A stretch of DNA of 64,000 nt. It comes from JBGTFE01 sp049799955. Lineage in GTDB: Bacteria; Acidobacteriota; Blastocatellia; Pyrinomonadales; Pyrinomonadaceae. The DNA is taken from the NCBI GenBank assembly GCA_049799955.1, contig JBARIW010000078.1:1-64000 (forward strand). The letters are read 5' to 3'. Shown piece after piece: positions 53,711 to 62,169 of this stretch. The notes below the pieces were generated by a model, which was not told where the DNA came from, did no database searches, and was given only the letters and a program-made list of their open reading frames with translations. Positions within the stretch are counted from its first letter, which is position 1. Each line of letters opens with the position of its first letter. A program made the translations under genes and the position numbers.

Positions 53711-53735
53711 GGCGAGAATTATTCTCGCCTTTTTT
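53711..53735 (+). terminator. Intrinsic terminator after the M28 peptidase
   Basis: GGCGAGAA pairs with TTCTCGCC around a 3-nt loop (53711-53729), followed by six T. Confidence 0.93.
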
Positions 53736-53736
53736 C

Positions 53737-53766
53737 TTGTCTTTTACCTCGAAAATCGGTTATAAA
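53737..53766 (+). promoter_or_regulatory. Candidate promoter for 53819
   Basis: TTGTCT (53737-53742), 18-bp spacer, TATAAA (53761-53766); 52 bp before the start codon. Confidence 0.45.
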
Positions 53767-53818
53767 AAACTATTCAAATAAATGAAAAGCTTTAGTCTGC
53801 AAAAAAGGAGCTTGAGCG

Positions 53819-54217
53819 ATGGAAAAGCATAAAGGACCGATGCCGGAAAGTGTCAGAAATTTTTGGAGAGTTGTCGTTAAAGGCAGTATTTCAGGTGAAG
53901 GCGAGGATATCATCGACTCATGGGAAAATAACCTCGAAAATTATGATGAAAATGGTGACGGCGATTATCTTGGCGGAATTTATAAACTTACCGAAGAAGA
54001 TATGGATGAGATACGTGAAATAATCGCCGAATATCGCCTGACGCGCGAACAGGAAGAAGCCGAACGCGAAAAGCGCCGTTTGGCGCAACAAAAAGCCGAT
54101 GAAGTTATGGCTAAACACTACGCCGACCGAATCAAAAAAATAGTGAAGTCAAAACCGAATAAATTTTTACCCAAACCGCGCAAGCTCGCCGCCGCGCCGC
54201 GCCGCCGCGGTAATTAG
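53819..54217 (+). CDS. Hypothetical charged coiled-coil-like protein
   Basis: 132 residues with an AGGAG ribosome site. The first third is mixed (PESVRNFWRVVVKGSISGEG), then YDENGDGDYLGG, an EF-hand-like Asp loop, then a long charged helix (REQEEAEREKRRLAQQKADE) and a basic Pro/Arg tail. No family recognised. Function unknown. Confidence 0.6.
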   Translation: MEKHKGPMPESVRNFWRVVVKGSISGEGEDIIDSWENNLENYDENGDGDYLGGIYKLTEEDMDEIREIIAEYRLTREQEEAEREKRRLAQQKADEVMAKHYADRIKKIVKSKPNKFLPKPRKLAAAPRRRGN

Positions 54218-54296
54218 ACCAATTTTCCGGTCGGCTCATCCACGCCATAGAAAATATATTTGAATAAACATTTTTTGCAGAAATTCTTGCCAACAC

Positions 54297-54325
54297 TTGA
54301 CATTTTATTTAAACAGGCATATAAA
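54297..54325 (+). promoter_or_regulatory. Near-consensus promoter upstream of the CxxCH lipoprotein genes
   Basis: TTGACA (54297-54302), 17-bp spacer, TATAAA (54320-54325). Its start site would be near 54332, leaving ~280 nt of leader before the ATG at 54613. Confidence 0.7.
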
Positions 54326-54331
54326 ACTCGT

Positions 54332-54612
54332 GAAACAATAAATAGAGATTGGTGTTAAAAGCATTTTATGGAAAGGCTTGGCTTGATTTATTTAAGCCGA
54401 CATTAATCGTTTCGGGAATACAGTGAAGCCGATTTTGGCGATAGCAGTTCTCGACTTTAGACCGCGCAGTTTTCTCTCTAAAGCCACAAGTCGCCCAAAT
54501 CCCGATAATCTTCTTTCGTCTAAAATTCCCGAAGCTTTGTGTTTTTGCGCTCCCGTCTGGTCGATTCGTTAAACCGGAAAATTCAACTAAACAGATAAAG
54601 GAGATTGCCGCT
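54332..54612 (+). other. Long untranslated leader of 54613
   Basis: About 280 nt between a strong predicted promoter and the gene. I find no ORF on the plus strand, no known riboswitch and no terminator. The last 18 nt hold AAGGAG and the GCCGCTATG context that is repeated before the second paralogue. Confidence 0.4.
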
Positions 54613-56013
54613 ATGACAAAGAATAAATTAAAAGCGTTAATAATTTCAGCATTTCTGATTATCGCGGTCTGCTGCACGCAAATGCAGCAATCGCGCAATA
54701 ATTCGAACACTACGAACGTCAATAACGTCCAGAAAACGGCGGACGTTTGCAGCGCTTCAGCCGACTGGTTAACCAGTCCGAGCCTGCCGGGCGAGATTGT
54801 CGATAATCAGACGACATGCCCGTTTCACCAGTTTTCATGGCAAACGTTTCTGGCTTTTATGAACCAGACCGGCACCAGCGACAGGGCGTTTCAGGATGAG
54901 AAAAATTTCCCGCTGTTGTTGGCAGATGGAAAAAATTCCTGTGTCGATAACAATCTTCAAAGCCGGCTTTTTATACGAACCGGCAAAGACAACGACGGTC
55001 CTGACGACGATTTTATTCTGCCGGAAAGAATCACGCAGGCGGCAAAGAGCAATCCTGCAATCATTTACGACATAAACGGCAATGTCGTACTCTACGAGGT
55101 GCGATTCAGCCGCGACGAATGTTCGCTCGACCCGAAAACGGCGCTGATGTTCCCGCCGGGAACGACCGAAATAAAAGTTTCTTACCGCGCCATTAAGGAA
55201 ACCGACAAATCTAATTATGTCTGGATAAACGCCGACATAAACGGCGACGGCAAAATCGACCCCGACGAGCTTCTTGGCATGGTCGGATTTCACCTCGTCA
55301 AAAGCACGCCGAATCACCCGGAATTTATTTGGGCGAGCTTCGAGCATATACAAAATGCGCCCGAATGCGAAAAGCCCGCGGCTGCGCCTGCGGCGGGATG
55401 GTCTTTTACGAGCGCGACTTGTGCGGCTGAGCTGCCGAACTCCGTCGATTCCAAGACCTGTGATTTCAATCTGGCTGCGCCGTCGCCGAGTCCTACTCCG
55501 ACTTTGAAGGGCGGACCGCCGACTCAGGTTTGCAAAGTTTATCATGACGGTTCAAAGACGGGCGATACCGCGTTCGGCGATAATGTCGCCGCGATAGATG
55601 CGCTGAATAATCAGCTAACCGGACCGAACGGGCTAATTGCAAAAACATTGTCCGCTTCCAACCCGCTCGCCGTATTGCAGAATTACCAGTTGATTGGAAC
55701 TCTCTGGCTGATTGACCCGAATCAATCTTCTCAGTTGCCGGGTAAGCCGACTACCGATACTACTAATCAGGTCGGCTCGATTCAACTGGCGAACTCGACG
55801 ATGGAAACGTCGTTTCAGCAGTTTACCGTAGCGTCGAACGGCGACGCGATGCCGGTCGGCTACACCGGAAGCAAGGATTTGCAGCCTGCCGCAAATTGCT
55901 TTTTCTGCCATAGATACGATGCGGGCGACCCGAAGGCTAACCCGCCGACGCCGCGCAACAATGTGCAGATTAGTCATATCTACCCGAAGGGAATATTCGG
56001 AACTACAAATTAA
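54613..56013 (+). CDS. Exported cytochrome-like lipoprotein with CxxCH and EF-hand loop
   Basis: 466 residues. An N-terminal hydrophobic segment ends in CC (20-21), probably a lipoprotein-type anchor though the residue before Cys is atypical. A single haem c motif CFFCH (429-433) is near the C-terminus, and a canonical EF-hand loop DINGDGKIDPDE (208-219) precedes LLGMVGFHLVK and FIWASFEH. A Pro/Ser-rich linker (APSPSPTPTLKGG) lies near 300. This fits an uncharacterised family of periplasmic haem proteins with a xWxTFEH-type motif. Electron transfer is a reasonable guess. The next gene is a paralogue. Confidence 0.75.
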   Translation: MTKNKLKALIISAFLIIAVCCTQMQQSRNNSNTTNVNNVQKTADVCSASADWLTSPSLPGEIVDNQTTCPFHQFSWQTFLAFMNQTGTSDRAFQDEKNFPLLLADGKNSCVDNNLQSRLFIRTGKDNDGPDDDFILPERITQAAKSNPAIIYDINGNVVLYEVRFSRDECSLDPKTALMFPPGTTEIKVSYRAIKETDKSNYVWINADINGDGKIDPDELLGMVGFHLVKSTPNHPEFIWASFEHIQNAPECEKPAAAPAAGWSFTSATCAAELPNSVDSKTCDFNLAAPSPSPTPTLKGGPPTQVCKVYHDGSKTGDTAFGDNVAAIDALNNQLTGPNGLIAKTLSASNPLAVLQNYQLIGTLWLIDPNQSSQLPGKPTTDTTNQVGSIQLANSTMETSFQQFTVASNGDAMPVGYTGSKDLQPAANCFFCHRYDAGDPKANPPTPRNNVQISHIYPKGIFGTTN

Positions 56014-56046
56014 TTTTTCCAAACAAATTAAAAGGAGATTATCGCT

Positions 56047-57384
56047 ATGACAAAAAATAGGTTAAAAGTGTTTTTAATTTCAGCATTCGTGATTATTGCC
56101 GTCTGTTGTACGCAAATGCAGAAACCCGGCAATAATTCGAATGCCCCGAAGCTCGAAGCCGTCCAGACATCGCCGACGCCGGCTGCCTGCAATGCTTCTG
56201 CCGATTGGGTAAGCAGCCCGCAAAACGCGCCGGGCGAGATACCCGATAATGGTCCGACGTTATGCCAGTTTTACCAGTTTTCGTGGCAGTGGTTTCTGGC
56301 AATGATGAATGTGGCGGGCGACAGCCGCACGTTTCAGAACGAGCAAAACTTTCCGCTCTTGCAGGCGAAAGGAACAAATTCCTGCACCGCGACCGGCATT
56401 AAAAGCCGCATCTTCGTTCGCAATGTCAAAGACAACGACGGACCTGCCGACGACTTTATTTTGCCGGAAAAAATCGGTCAGGCGGGCGGCGGCGACAGCA
56501 TCTACGACCAGAACGGCAACGTCGTTTTCTACGAGGTGCGCTTCAGCCGCGACGAATGTTCGCTCGACCCGGCGACAGCCCAGATGTTTCCGGCGGGAAC
56601 GACCGAGATTAAAATTTCCTATCGCGTCATTACGGATGCCGACAAGCCGAATTATATTTGGATAAACGCCGACATAAACGGCGACGGCAAGACCGACCCG
56701 AACGAGCTTCTCGGCATGGTCGGATTTCATCTCGTCAAAAGCACCGCGCTGCATCCCGAATTCGTCTGGGCGACATTCGAGCACAAGCAGAACGTGCCCG
56801 AATGCCAGAAGACGGCGGACGCAAACACGAAATGGTCGTTTACGAGCGCGGCTTGCGCGTCACAGCTTCCTAATTCCGTAACGGGCGCGTGCAGCTTTAA
56901 TACGGCAAGCCCCGGAAGTGTTATATCGGGCGGAACGCCGACGCAAATCTGCCGTGTTTACCACGACGGTTCAAAACCGGGCGATAATCAGGTCGAATCG
57001 AACATCGCCGACATCGACATGCTCAACTCGCAGCTTGTCGGAACTTCCGGCTTCATCACGACGCTGCCGGACACGAACCCGCTGGCTGTTCTGAAAAACT
57101 ATATGCTCGTCGGCGCGCTCTGGGAGAGCGACGTTACGCAGCCTTCGACCGTTTTGACAAACCAGCGCGGCTCGATTCAGCTTGCTAATTCGACAATGGA
57201 AACGACCTTCCAGCAAACCGACGCAAACGGCAATTCGCTTCCATACACCGGAACCAACAACTTGCAGTACGGCGCAGTAAACTGCTTCGCTTGTCACGGC
57301 TACGTTCCGGGTAACAATGTGCAGCTAAGTCATATTTTCAGCCAGATACAAGGCGGCGCAAGCAAAGTCCAAAAGACTAACTGA
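56047..57384 (+). CDS. Exported cytochrome-like lipoprotein (paralogue)
   Basis: 445 residues, same layout as the previous gene and 33 bp downstream: CC at 20-21, EF-hand-type loop DINGDGKTDPNE (209-220; Thr replaces the hydrophobic position 8), VWATFEHKQNVPEC, and haem motif CFACH (413-417). The leader AAGGAGATTATCGCTATG matches that of the first copy, so the duplication included the ribosome site. Cysteines at several shared positions could form disulfides in the periplasm. Confidence 0.75.
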   Translation: MTKNRLKVFLISAFVIIAVCCTQMQKPGNNSNAPKLEAVQTSPTPAACNASADWVSSPQNAPGEIPDNGPTLCQFYQFSWQWFLAMMNVAGDSRTFQNEQNFPLLQAKGTNSCTATGIKSRIFVRNVKDNDGPADDFILPEKIGQAGGGDSIYDQNGNVVFYEVRFSRDECSLDPATAQMFPAGTTEIKISYRVITDADKPNYIWINADINGDGKTDPNELLGMVGFHLVKSTALHPEFVWATFEHKQNVPECQKTADANTKWSFTSAACASQLPNSVTGACSFNTASPGSVISGGTPTQICRVYHDGSKPGDNQVESNIADIDMLNSQLVGTSGFITTLPDTNPLAVLKNYMLVGALWESDVTQPSTVLTNQRGSIQLANSTMETTFQQTDANGNSLPYTGTNNLQYGAVNCFACHGYVPGNNVQLSHIFSQIQGGASKVQKTN

Positions 57385-57393
57385 CCGCATAAA

Positions 57394-57422
57394 TGGAGCG
57401 CGGACGAGATGCCCGCGCTCCA
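57394..57422 (+). terminator. Hairpin after the lipoprotein pair
   Basis: TGGAGCGCGG (57394-57403) pairs with CCGCGCTCCA (57413-57422). No T-run follows, so it may be an mRNA-stabilising hairpin and only a partial terminator. Confidence 0.6.
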
Positions 57423-57470
57423 TTCCTTCCGGTTAATAAATTCAAAAATAATAAGGAGCTTTGAAGAAAA

Positions 57471-58202
57471 ATGGCAAAACAATACGAATCAGGTCATCCG
57501 AAAATTTTAGAATCTTCGGGAAAATTAATCGCTATTGACGAAACGCTCGACAAGGCGCGGCTGAGTCCTCCGGCGGAGTTAAAGCTCTCCGCGCTCAAAG
57601 CGAAGCGCGACGCCGGAACAATTTTTCAGACCGGCATCGGCAATTCGCGCGCCGACTGGCGCACCTCCGCGCTCGACCGCGCCGCCGACATCGACAAATT
57701 CGACTCCGTTGCCGCCGAAGCCGTCGCCCTTTTTGAAGGACGCGGTGCGGGCAAAGAATCCGTCGAGGATGCAAGAAGCTATGTCCGTAAGCTGCAAGGC
57801 AGAAAACTCGGCGCGGTAAAGCCCGCAAAGAATAAAAACGGCAATCCCATTCTCGACGAATCGGAAAAAGGCATCTCCGCCGCCAAAATCTCGACGATGT
57901 ATGAGCTAATCGACTTTCTCGAAGCGCAGCCCAAATACGCCGAAGTTACCAAATCCGGCTTTATCGCCGCCGAGCTTCGCGCCTTCGTCGATGCGACGCA
58001 AGCCAAACACGACGCCTCGCTCAACTCGGTCGCCAAACTTGCCAACGACCGCCGCGAGCGCAACAAATTTTTCTATCTCAACGACGACTGTGTCTGCGAG
58101 CTAGCCCGCCAATTCAAAGCCCTCATCGGCGGCGCATACGGCTTCAAAAGCCCCGAATACAAAGCCGTCAACTCGATTCCATTCAAAAAGCCGAAACTCT
58201 AA
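57471..58202 (+). CDS. Hypothetical helical protein
   Basis: 243 residues with AAGGAG ribosome site. Almost entirely predicted helical and rich in Ala, Lys and Asp. No signal peptide or membrane segment. A motif DDCVCELARQFKALIGGAYG is near the end. No family recognised. It may be cotranscribed with the lipoprotein genes, 86 bp upstream, across a hairpin. Function unknown. Confidence 0.6.
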   Translation: MAKQYESGHPKILESSGKLIAIDETLDKARLSPPAELKLSALKAKRDAGTIFQTGIGNSRADWRTSALDRAADIDKFDSVAAEAVALFEGRGAGKESVEDARSYVRKLQGRKLGAVKPAKNKNGNPILDESEKGISAAKISTMYELIDFLEAQPKYAEVTKSGFIAAELRAFVDATQAKHDASLNSVAKLANDRRERNKFFYLNDDCVCELARQFKALIGGAYGFKSPEYKAVNSIPFKKPKL

Positions 58203-58213
58203 AAACAGCTTTT

Positions 58214-58252
58214 CATTTGCGCGTCGGAACATAAAACATCGGCGCGCAAATG
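58214..58252 (+). terminator. Hairpin between 57471 and 58280
   Basis: CATTTGCGCG (58214-58223) pairs with CGCGCAAATG (58243-58252). It contains the alternative upstream ATG (58250) of the next gene, arguing for the later start at 58280. Confidence 0.65.
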
Positions 58253-58279
58253 TTTCAACCTCTCTGCAAAATACTATTT

Positions 58280-60199
58280 ATGCCCGAAGATTATAAGTAT
58301 TACGACTTAAAAATAAGCTCGGAAGAATTTATCGAACAATCAGACTCGGCGGCAAAGCGAACGCGCTGGACAATGATTGTTCTCGTTCTCGCCAGCGTTC
58401 TTATCGGTATCGGCTTCTATAATACGACGCCTTATTCCTTTGCCCCAGAAGGAATAAACGCGCTGAATAAATTTGAAAATCGTCCGATAAATAATCTTGC
58501 CGAACAGGAGCATAAACATGAACCTATGCCTTTGCTCGATTCTTATTTTGGCGAGAACGATTTTAAGAATACGTATTTTGAGAAAACTTATCATCTCTCT
58601 CCGTATTACCGTGAAGGCAACTTTAAGGGATTGCGGCACTTTCTTTGCGAAGATATTTACAAGCCGGTTTTTCCCAAAAAAAGAGTTATTCACGACAAGG
58701 ACTTTTCGCTTAATGAAAACCCTTTACTTGATAAGCAGCGTTCACTCAAGCAGTATCTTTTCGATAATTTTAATCCCGAAACCCGAAAACTGCTTGAAGA
58801 ATGTGCGCGCGGCTTATCTCTGGATTTTCCGACAAATCTGATTAAGTTTAATTACCTGACCACCGATTTAAACAAGATTCTCACCGATAAATATTTGTAC
58901 AACGAGCAGCGATTCCCAGATGATGTCTTAAAATGTGAAAAAGAGAATCAGGAAATAAGTAATCACGAGATAAACAATCACGAAGAAATGTGCCACCTGC
59001 TCGCCGAATGGAAGGCGGCGCAGGCTGAGGATAAATCAAAAGCCGCAATGCCGACGCCGATTTTATCTTCAAAAGTGAAAGAGGTCGATGTCGTCCGGCT
59101 CAACCGTCTTCTGCTCGAAGCGTCTTTCCTTAATATAAACAAAAGCTCGGACATTATTCCTTCGGGCGAAAAGCTTGCCGCGCGCGAGTTTGCGACGCAC
59201 CTTGCCTTTGATGAGAACGTGCGATACCTCAAAATCCCGTTTTTCGACACTTCCATCGAGGTCAACGATTTAGGCGCTTTCGGCGGCGTAGGATTGATAA
59301 TTATTCTTTTGCTTCTGCGCTTCAGCCTCTCACGCGAGATAAAAAATCTGAACGTCGCCTTTCGTCAGACTTTTTATAAAGACGAGCTTGTAAATTTCTA
59401 TCACAAGTTGGCGATGCGTCTAGTTTTAATCGTGCCGGAAATGGAAGGCGAATCAGTTAATCAGGCTCTTTCGGCAGGCGGAAAATATATCTGTTTTCTG
59501 CCGCCTCTGACTTTATCGGCGGGCGTCTTTTATGACCATTATTCGATTTACACTCTCGGCTTGTATAAATCCGATGAAGTTTTTATACATCTCGGCATCG
59601 AATATTTTTGTGTCGGCATAGTCTGGTATCTCTCGCTCAGATGTCTCGAACGCCTGATGCATATCGACGAAATCTGGGAAGATTATCATTTAATCTGGGA
59701 CAAATACAGGGAGTGGGGTATAGAATCTCATGAACTGCTTTCAAGAAAATTTGAGCTTGCAGTCGAGCCTGATTTATATGCGGCTATCAAACGCCGCGTC
59801 CATAATAAATCGAAGCAAGGAAAGTTTGCCGATTACATATCTATTCTTCCTTTGATAGGCAGACTTTGGATCGTTCGGCTAATTACGCTCAAAAACATAG
59901 CTCGCCTGATGCCTTTTTATCCTATGCGTTGGGGTGTTGTATGGCTTGCCGAAAAATGGAGAGATAACGCTGATTGGAAAAACTTTAAAGCTAAATTTAC
60001 TAAATTCGTCGAGCAATCGCAGCCTTCTGTTGATAATGTTAAATCACTTTTAGAATTACTTCGAAAAATGAGAAAAGAAGCTAAAAAACTCAAAAATAAA
60101 ACTAACAGATTGAAAAAAGAGTTACGCAGATTGAAGAGAAAATCCAGAATCAGCGAGCTGAAAAGACGAAATAAATGTTTTCCGCTCCGAAATGGATGA
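58280..60199 (+). CDS. Hypothetical large membrane protein with basic coiled tail
   Basis: 639 residues from the ATG at 58280 (MPEDYKYYDLKIS). One membrane helix near 35-52, a long soluble region (~55-325), then several membrane helices (~330-350, ~445-480) and a soluble C-terminal part. The last ~70 residues are strongly basic and helical (KEAKKLKNKTNRLKKELRRL). No known family recognised. The charged coiled tail suggests binding to nucleic acid or acidic partners at the membrane; that is inference. No ribosome site is evident. Confidence 0.6.
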   Translation: MPEDYKYYDLKISSEEFIEQSDSAAKRTRWTMIVLVLASVLIGIGFYNTTPYSFAPEGINALNKFENRPINNLAEQEHKHEPMPLLDSYFGENDFKNTYFEKTYHLSPYYREGNFKGLRHFLCEDIYKPVFPKKRVIHDKDFSLNENPLLDKQRSLKQYLFDNFNPETRKLLEECARGLSLDFPTNLIKFNYLTTDLNKILTDKYLYNEQRFPDDVLKCEKENQEISNHEINNHEEMCHLLAEWKAAQAEDKSKAAMPTPILSSKVKEVDVVRLNRLLLEASFLNINKSSDIIPSGEKLAAREFATHLAFDENVRYLKIPFFDTSIEVNDLGAFGGVGLIIILLLLRFSLSREIKNLNVAFRQTFYKDELVNFYHKLAMRLVLIVPEMEGESVNQALSAGGKYICFLPPLTLSAGVFYDHYSIYTLGLYKSDEVFIHLGIEYFCVGIVWYLSLRCLERLMHIDEIWEDYHLIWDKYREWGIESHELLSRKFELAVEPDLYAAIKRRVHNKSKQGKFADYISILPLIGRLWIVRLITLKNIARLMPFYPMRWGVVWLAEKWRDNADWKNFKAKFTKFVEQSQPSVDNVKSLLELLRKMRKEAKKLKNKTNRLKKELRRLKRKSRISELKRRNKCFPLRNG

Positions 60200-60248
60200 A
60201 GATATATTAGGGTTTTTATTAATTCGAGGAGTGCCGAATTACGTCAAT

Positions 60249-60436
60249 ACCATAATTTATTTCGCCAACGTTAAGAAAAATATTCCGCTTAACGTGAAAA
60301 TCCGCTCGCCTCGCATGATAATCTTCCTGCTTTGCTTGAAAACTCTTCCGCTTAGGATGATAACGCTTCCGCCCTGTGTAAAAAACATTCCGCCTTGTTT
60401 GAAAACGTCTCCGCTATCTGTTTTAACATCCTTTTA
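60249..60436. repeat. Degenerate 21-bp tandem array, TGAAAAC...TTCCGCTT type
   Basis: Units of exactly 21 bp with an aligned TGAAAA/TGATAA position at 60275, 60296, 60317, 60338, 60359, 60380, 60401 and 60422, plus one unit before. Because 21 is a multiple of 3, an 81-codon frame (60192-60437) reads a 7-residue repeat (CLKTLPL, CVKNIPP, CLKTSPL). It fills the gap between two convergent genes. Confidence 0.87.
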
Positions 60437-60458
60437 ACCAATAGCTTAGCCTTTCGCT

Positions 60459-61595
60459 CTAGTCTTTATAAATATTAATCACGGGTTTGCCGTCGATGTC
60501 GATGTAGGCGCGGTACATTCCTTCGGAGTTGAAGGAGATTGCCATGTTGCCGAATTTGTCGATGGCGATGATGCCGCCGTCGCCGCCGGCGGTTTGGAGT
60601 TTTTTCTTGATTACTTCGTCCGCCGCGTTTTGAATCGGGAGGGCGCGGTATTCCATTAAGGCGGAGATGTCGCGGGCGACGCCGAGACGGATGAAAAATT
60701 CGCCCCAGCCGGTGGCGGAAACGGCGCAGGTGGCGTTGTTGGCGTAAGTTCCCGCGCCGATAATCGGGACATCGCCGACGCGCCCGTACTTCTTGTAGGT
60801 CATCCCGCCGGTCGAAGTTCCGGCGGCGAGATTTCCGTCTTTATCGAGCGCGACCGCGCCGACCGTTCCGAATTTATTGTAGTCGGATTCGAGAACAGAC
60901 TGCGGCATCGTCGTCGAAAAGGATTTATTTTCGCTTTCGTTCGTATTTTGACTTTTTACTTTTTCCTTTTTACTTTTTTCCTCTTCCTGTTTCTTTTTTT
61001 CCTTTTCCTTTTCCAGCCTGATTACCTTTTGCAGGCTGTCCCAACGCTCCTGCGTGAAGAAATATTTCTCGTCAACCAGCTCGATGCCGATTTCCTTTGC
61101 AAATTTTTCCGCGCCGTCGCCAATCATCATTACGTGCGGCGATTTTTCCATCACGCCGCGCGCAAGGCTAATCGGATTTTTAACGTGATGAAGCCCCGCA
61201 ACCGCGCCCGCCATCAGATTTTTGCCGTCCATTATCGCCGCATCGAGCTCGTTTTTCCCGTCGGCTGTAAAAACCGCGCCTTTTCCGGCGTTGAAAAGCG
61301 GCGAATCTTCGAGAATTTTGATTGCCGTTTCGACCGCGTCGATTGAAGATTTGCCCGCCTGAAGCGCTTTATAGCCGGTCGTCAAAGCTTCTTCGAGCTT
61401 GGCGCGATATTCTTTTTCCTTTTCCGGCGTCAAATCGCCGCGACGAATGACGCCCGCGCCGCCGTGAATCATAAATCCGAGACGCGGAGTCTGCGGCGAC
61501 TGAAGCTGTTTGACTCCGCCGCCCGCGCCTTTTTGCGCGAAAACCGGCAGGCAGAAAAGCAGAACAATCAACAAAAACGATAAGATTTTTTTCAT
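60459..61595 (-). CDS. iaaA: Secreted isoaspartyl peptidase / L-asparaginase (Ntn hydrolase)
   Basis: 378 residues from the ATG at 61595, with GGAG upstream and a signal peptide (MKKILSFLLIVLLF). Type-2 asparaginase motifs: MIHGGAGVI, FNAGKGAVFT, ELDAAIMDG; the nucleophile Thr is in KFGTVGAVALD, and GGMTYKK and GAGTYAN follow. The proenzyme cuts itself before that Thr. The linker ahead of the cut is a Lys/Glu-rich insertion (EKEKEKKKQEEEKS) partly encoded by heptamers. It hydrolyses isoaspartyl peptides or asparagine. Confidence 0.93.
   Translation of the reverse strand: MKKILSFLLIVLLFCLPVFAQKGAGGGVKQLQSPQTPRLGFMIHGGAGVIRRGDLTPEKEKEYRAKLEEALTTGYKALQAGKSSIDAVETAIKILEDSPLFNAGKGAVFTADGKNELDAAIMDGKNLMAGAVAGLHHVKNPISLARGVMEKSPHVMMIGDGAEKFAKEIGIELVDEKYFFTQERWDSLQKVIRLEKEKEKKKQEEEKSKKEKVKSQNTNESENKSFSTTMPQSVLESDYNKFGTVGAVALDKDGNLAAGTSTGGMTYKKYGRVGDVPIIGAGTYANNATCAVSATGWGEFFIRLGVARDISALMEYRALPIQNAADEVIKKKLQTAGGDGGIIAIDKFGNMAISFNSEGMYRAYIDIDGKPVINIYKD
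60946..60980. repeat. In-frame heptamer array inside iaaA
   Basis: Five 7-bp units of the TTTTTAC/TTTTTCC type (plus strand) within the linker before the nucleophile Thr. Same unit as the intergenic hairpin at 47449-47530. Confidence 0.8.
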
Positions 61596-61694
61596 TTTTA
61601 ACTCCGAAAGATTGGCAAAATTCATCAACAGATTATCATAAATTCCCGAAAGCGATAAATTCTTGCGCGAATCGCAAGTTTTCTAATTTTTTTC

Positions 61695-61724
61695 TTAACA
61701 AAAATCGGTAACTTATGCTTTAAT
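61695..61724 (+). promoter_or_regulatory. Candidate promoter for 61763
   Basis: TTAACA (61695-61700), 18-bp spacer, TTTAAT (61719-61724), 38 bp before the ATG. Confidence 0.4.
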
Positions 61725-61762
61725 ATGGCTGTAATTTTCTATTTCCGAACCTTTAAATTTTT

Positions 61763-62086
61763 ATGGAAAAAGTTACCGAGTTCTGTTTGATTGTCGAAGG
61801 CAGTTATTTTACCGTCGAAGAAGCCAAACACGCGCTCTGCGACCCGTTTATCGAAGATTTCGTCGAGGCGACGGGCAAATTTCGGATTCACAACTTCGAC
61901 GACATTCAAGCCGTCAGCGGAATTTCGCTCGGCGATTTGGAAATCGCCGAAATCGACGAGGGCGTTTTCGAGATTTCCACGCGCAGCTCGCCGCAGATTC
62001 TGAATCGCCGGAAAGCCGACCAGCTTGCCGAAACTTTGCGGCGACAAGCGATGTTTGATGAGATAAATGTCGAGCCGTTAGAGTAA
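61763..62086 (+). CDS. Hypothetical protein
   Basis: 107 residues, acidic. A beta-alpha pattern (TEFCLIVEGSYFTVEEAKHAL) and a C-terminal helix (RKADQLAETLRRQAM). No family recognised. The stop is at the start of the heptamer hairpin that separates it from the macrodomain gene, and the two may be cotranscribed. Confidence 0.6.
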   Translation: MEKVTEFCLIVEGSYFTVEEAKHALCDPFIEDFVEATGKFRIHNFDDIQAVSGISLGDLEIAEIDEGVFEISTRSSPQILNRRKADQLAETLRRQAMFDEINVEPLE

Positions 62087-62166
62087 TAAGTAACAGGTAA
62101 TTGGTAATTAGTTTCTGTTTACCAATTACTTATTACCTATTACCTATTACCTATTACTTATTACCA
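62083..62166. repeat. Heptamer inverted repeat, AATTGGT/ACCTATT family
   Basis: Left arm 62083-62112 (AATAAGT, AACAGGT, AATTGGT), right arm 62119-62166 (ACCTATT, ACTTATT), period 7. It contains the 61763 stop and ends 4 bp before the macrodomain ATG. Same family as 1405-1496. Confidence 0.9.
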
Positions 62167-62169
62167 CTT

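Noticed and set aside
60192..60437. 81-residue ORF as a confirmed gene
   Set aside because: Kept only as a possibility: the open frame follows automatically from exact 21-bp units and there is no clear ribosome site.
62101..62169. N-terminal extension of the macrodomain protein with PITYYLL repeats
   Set aside because: The extension is only the translation of the heptamer hairpin; the family's natural start is MHFLDG at 62170.
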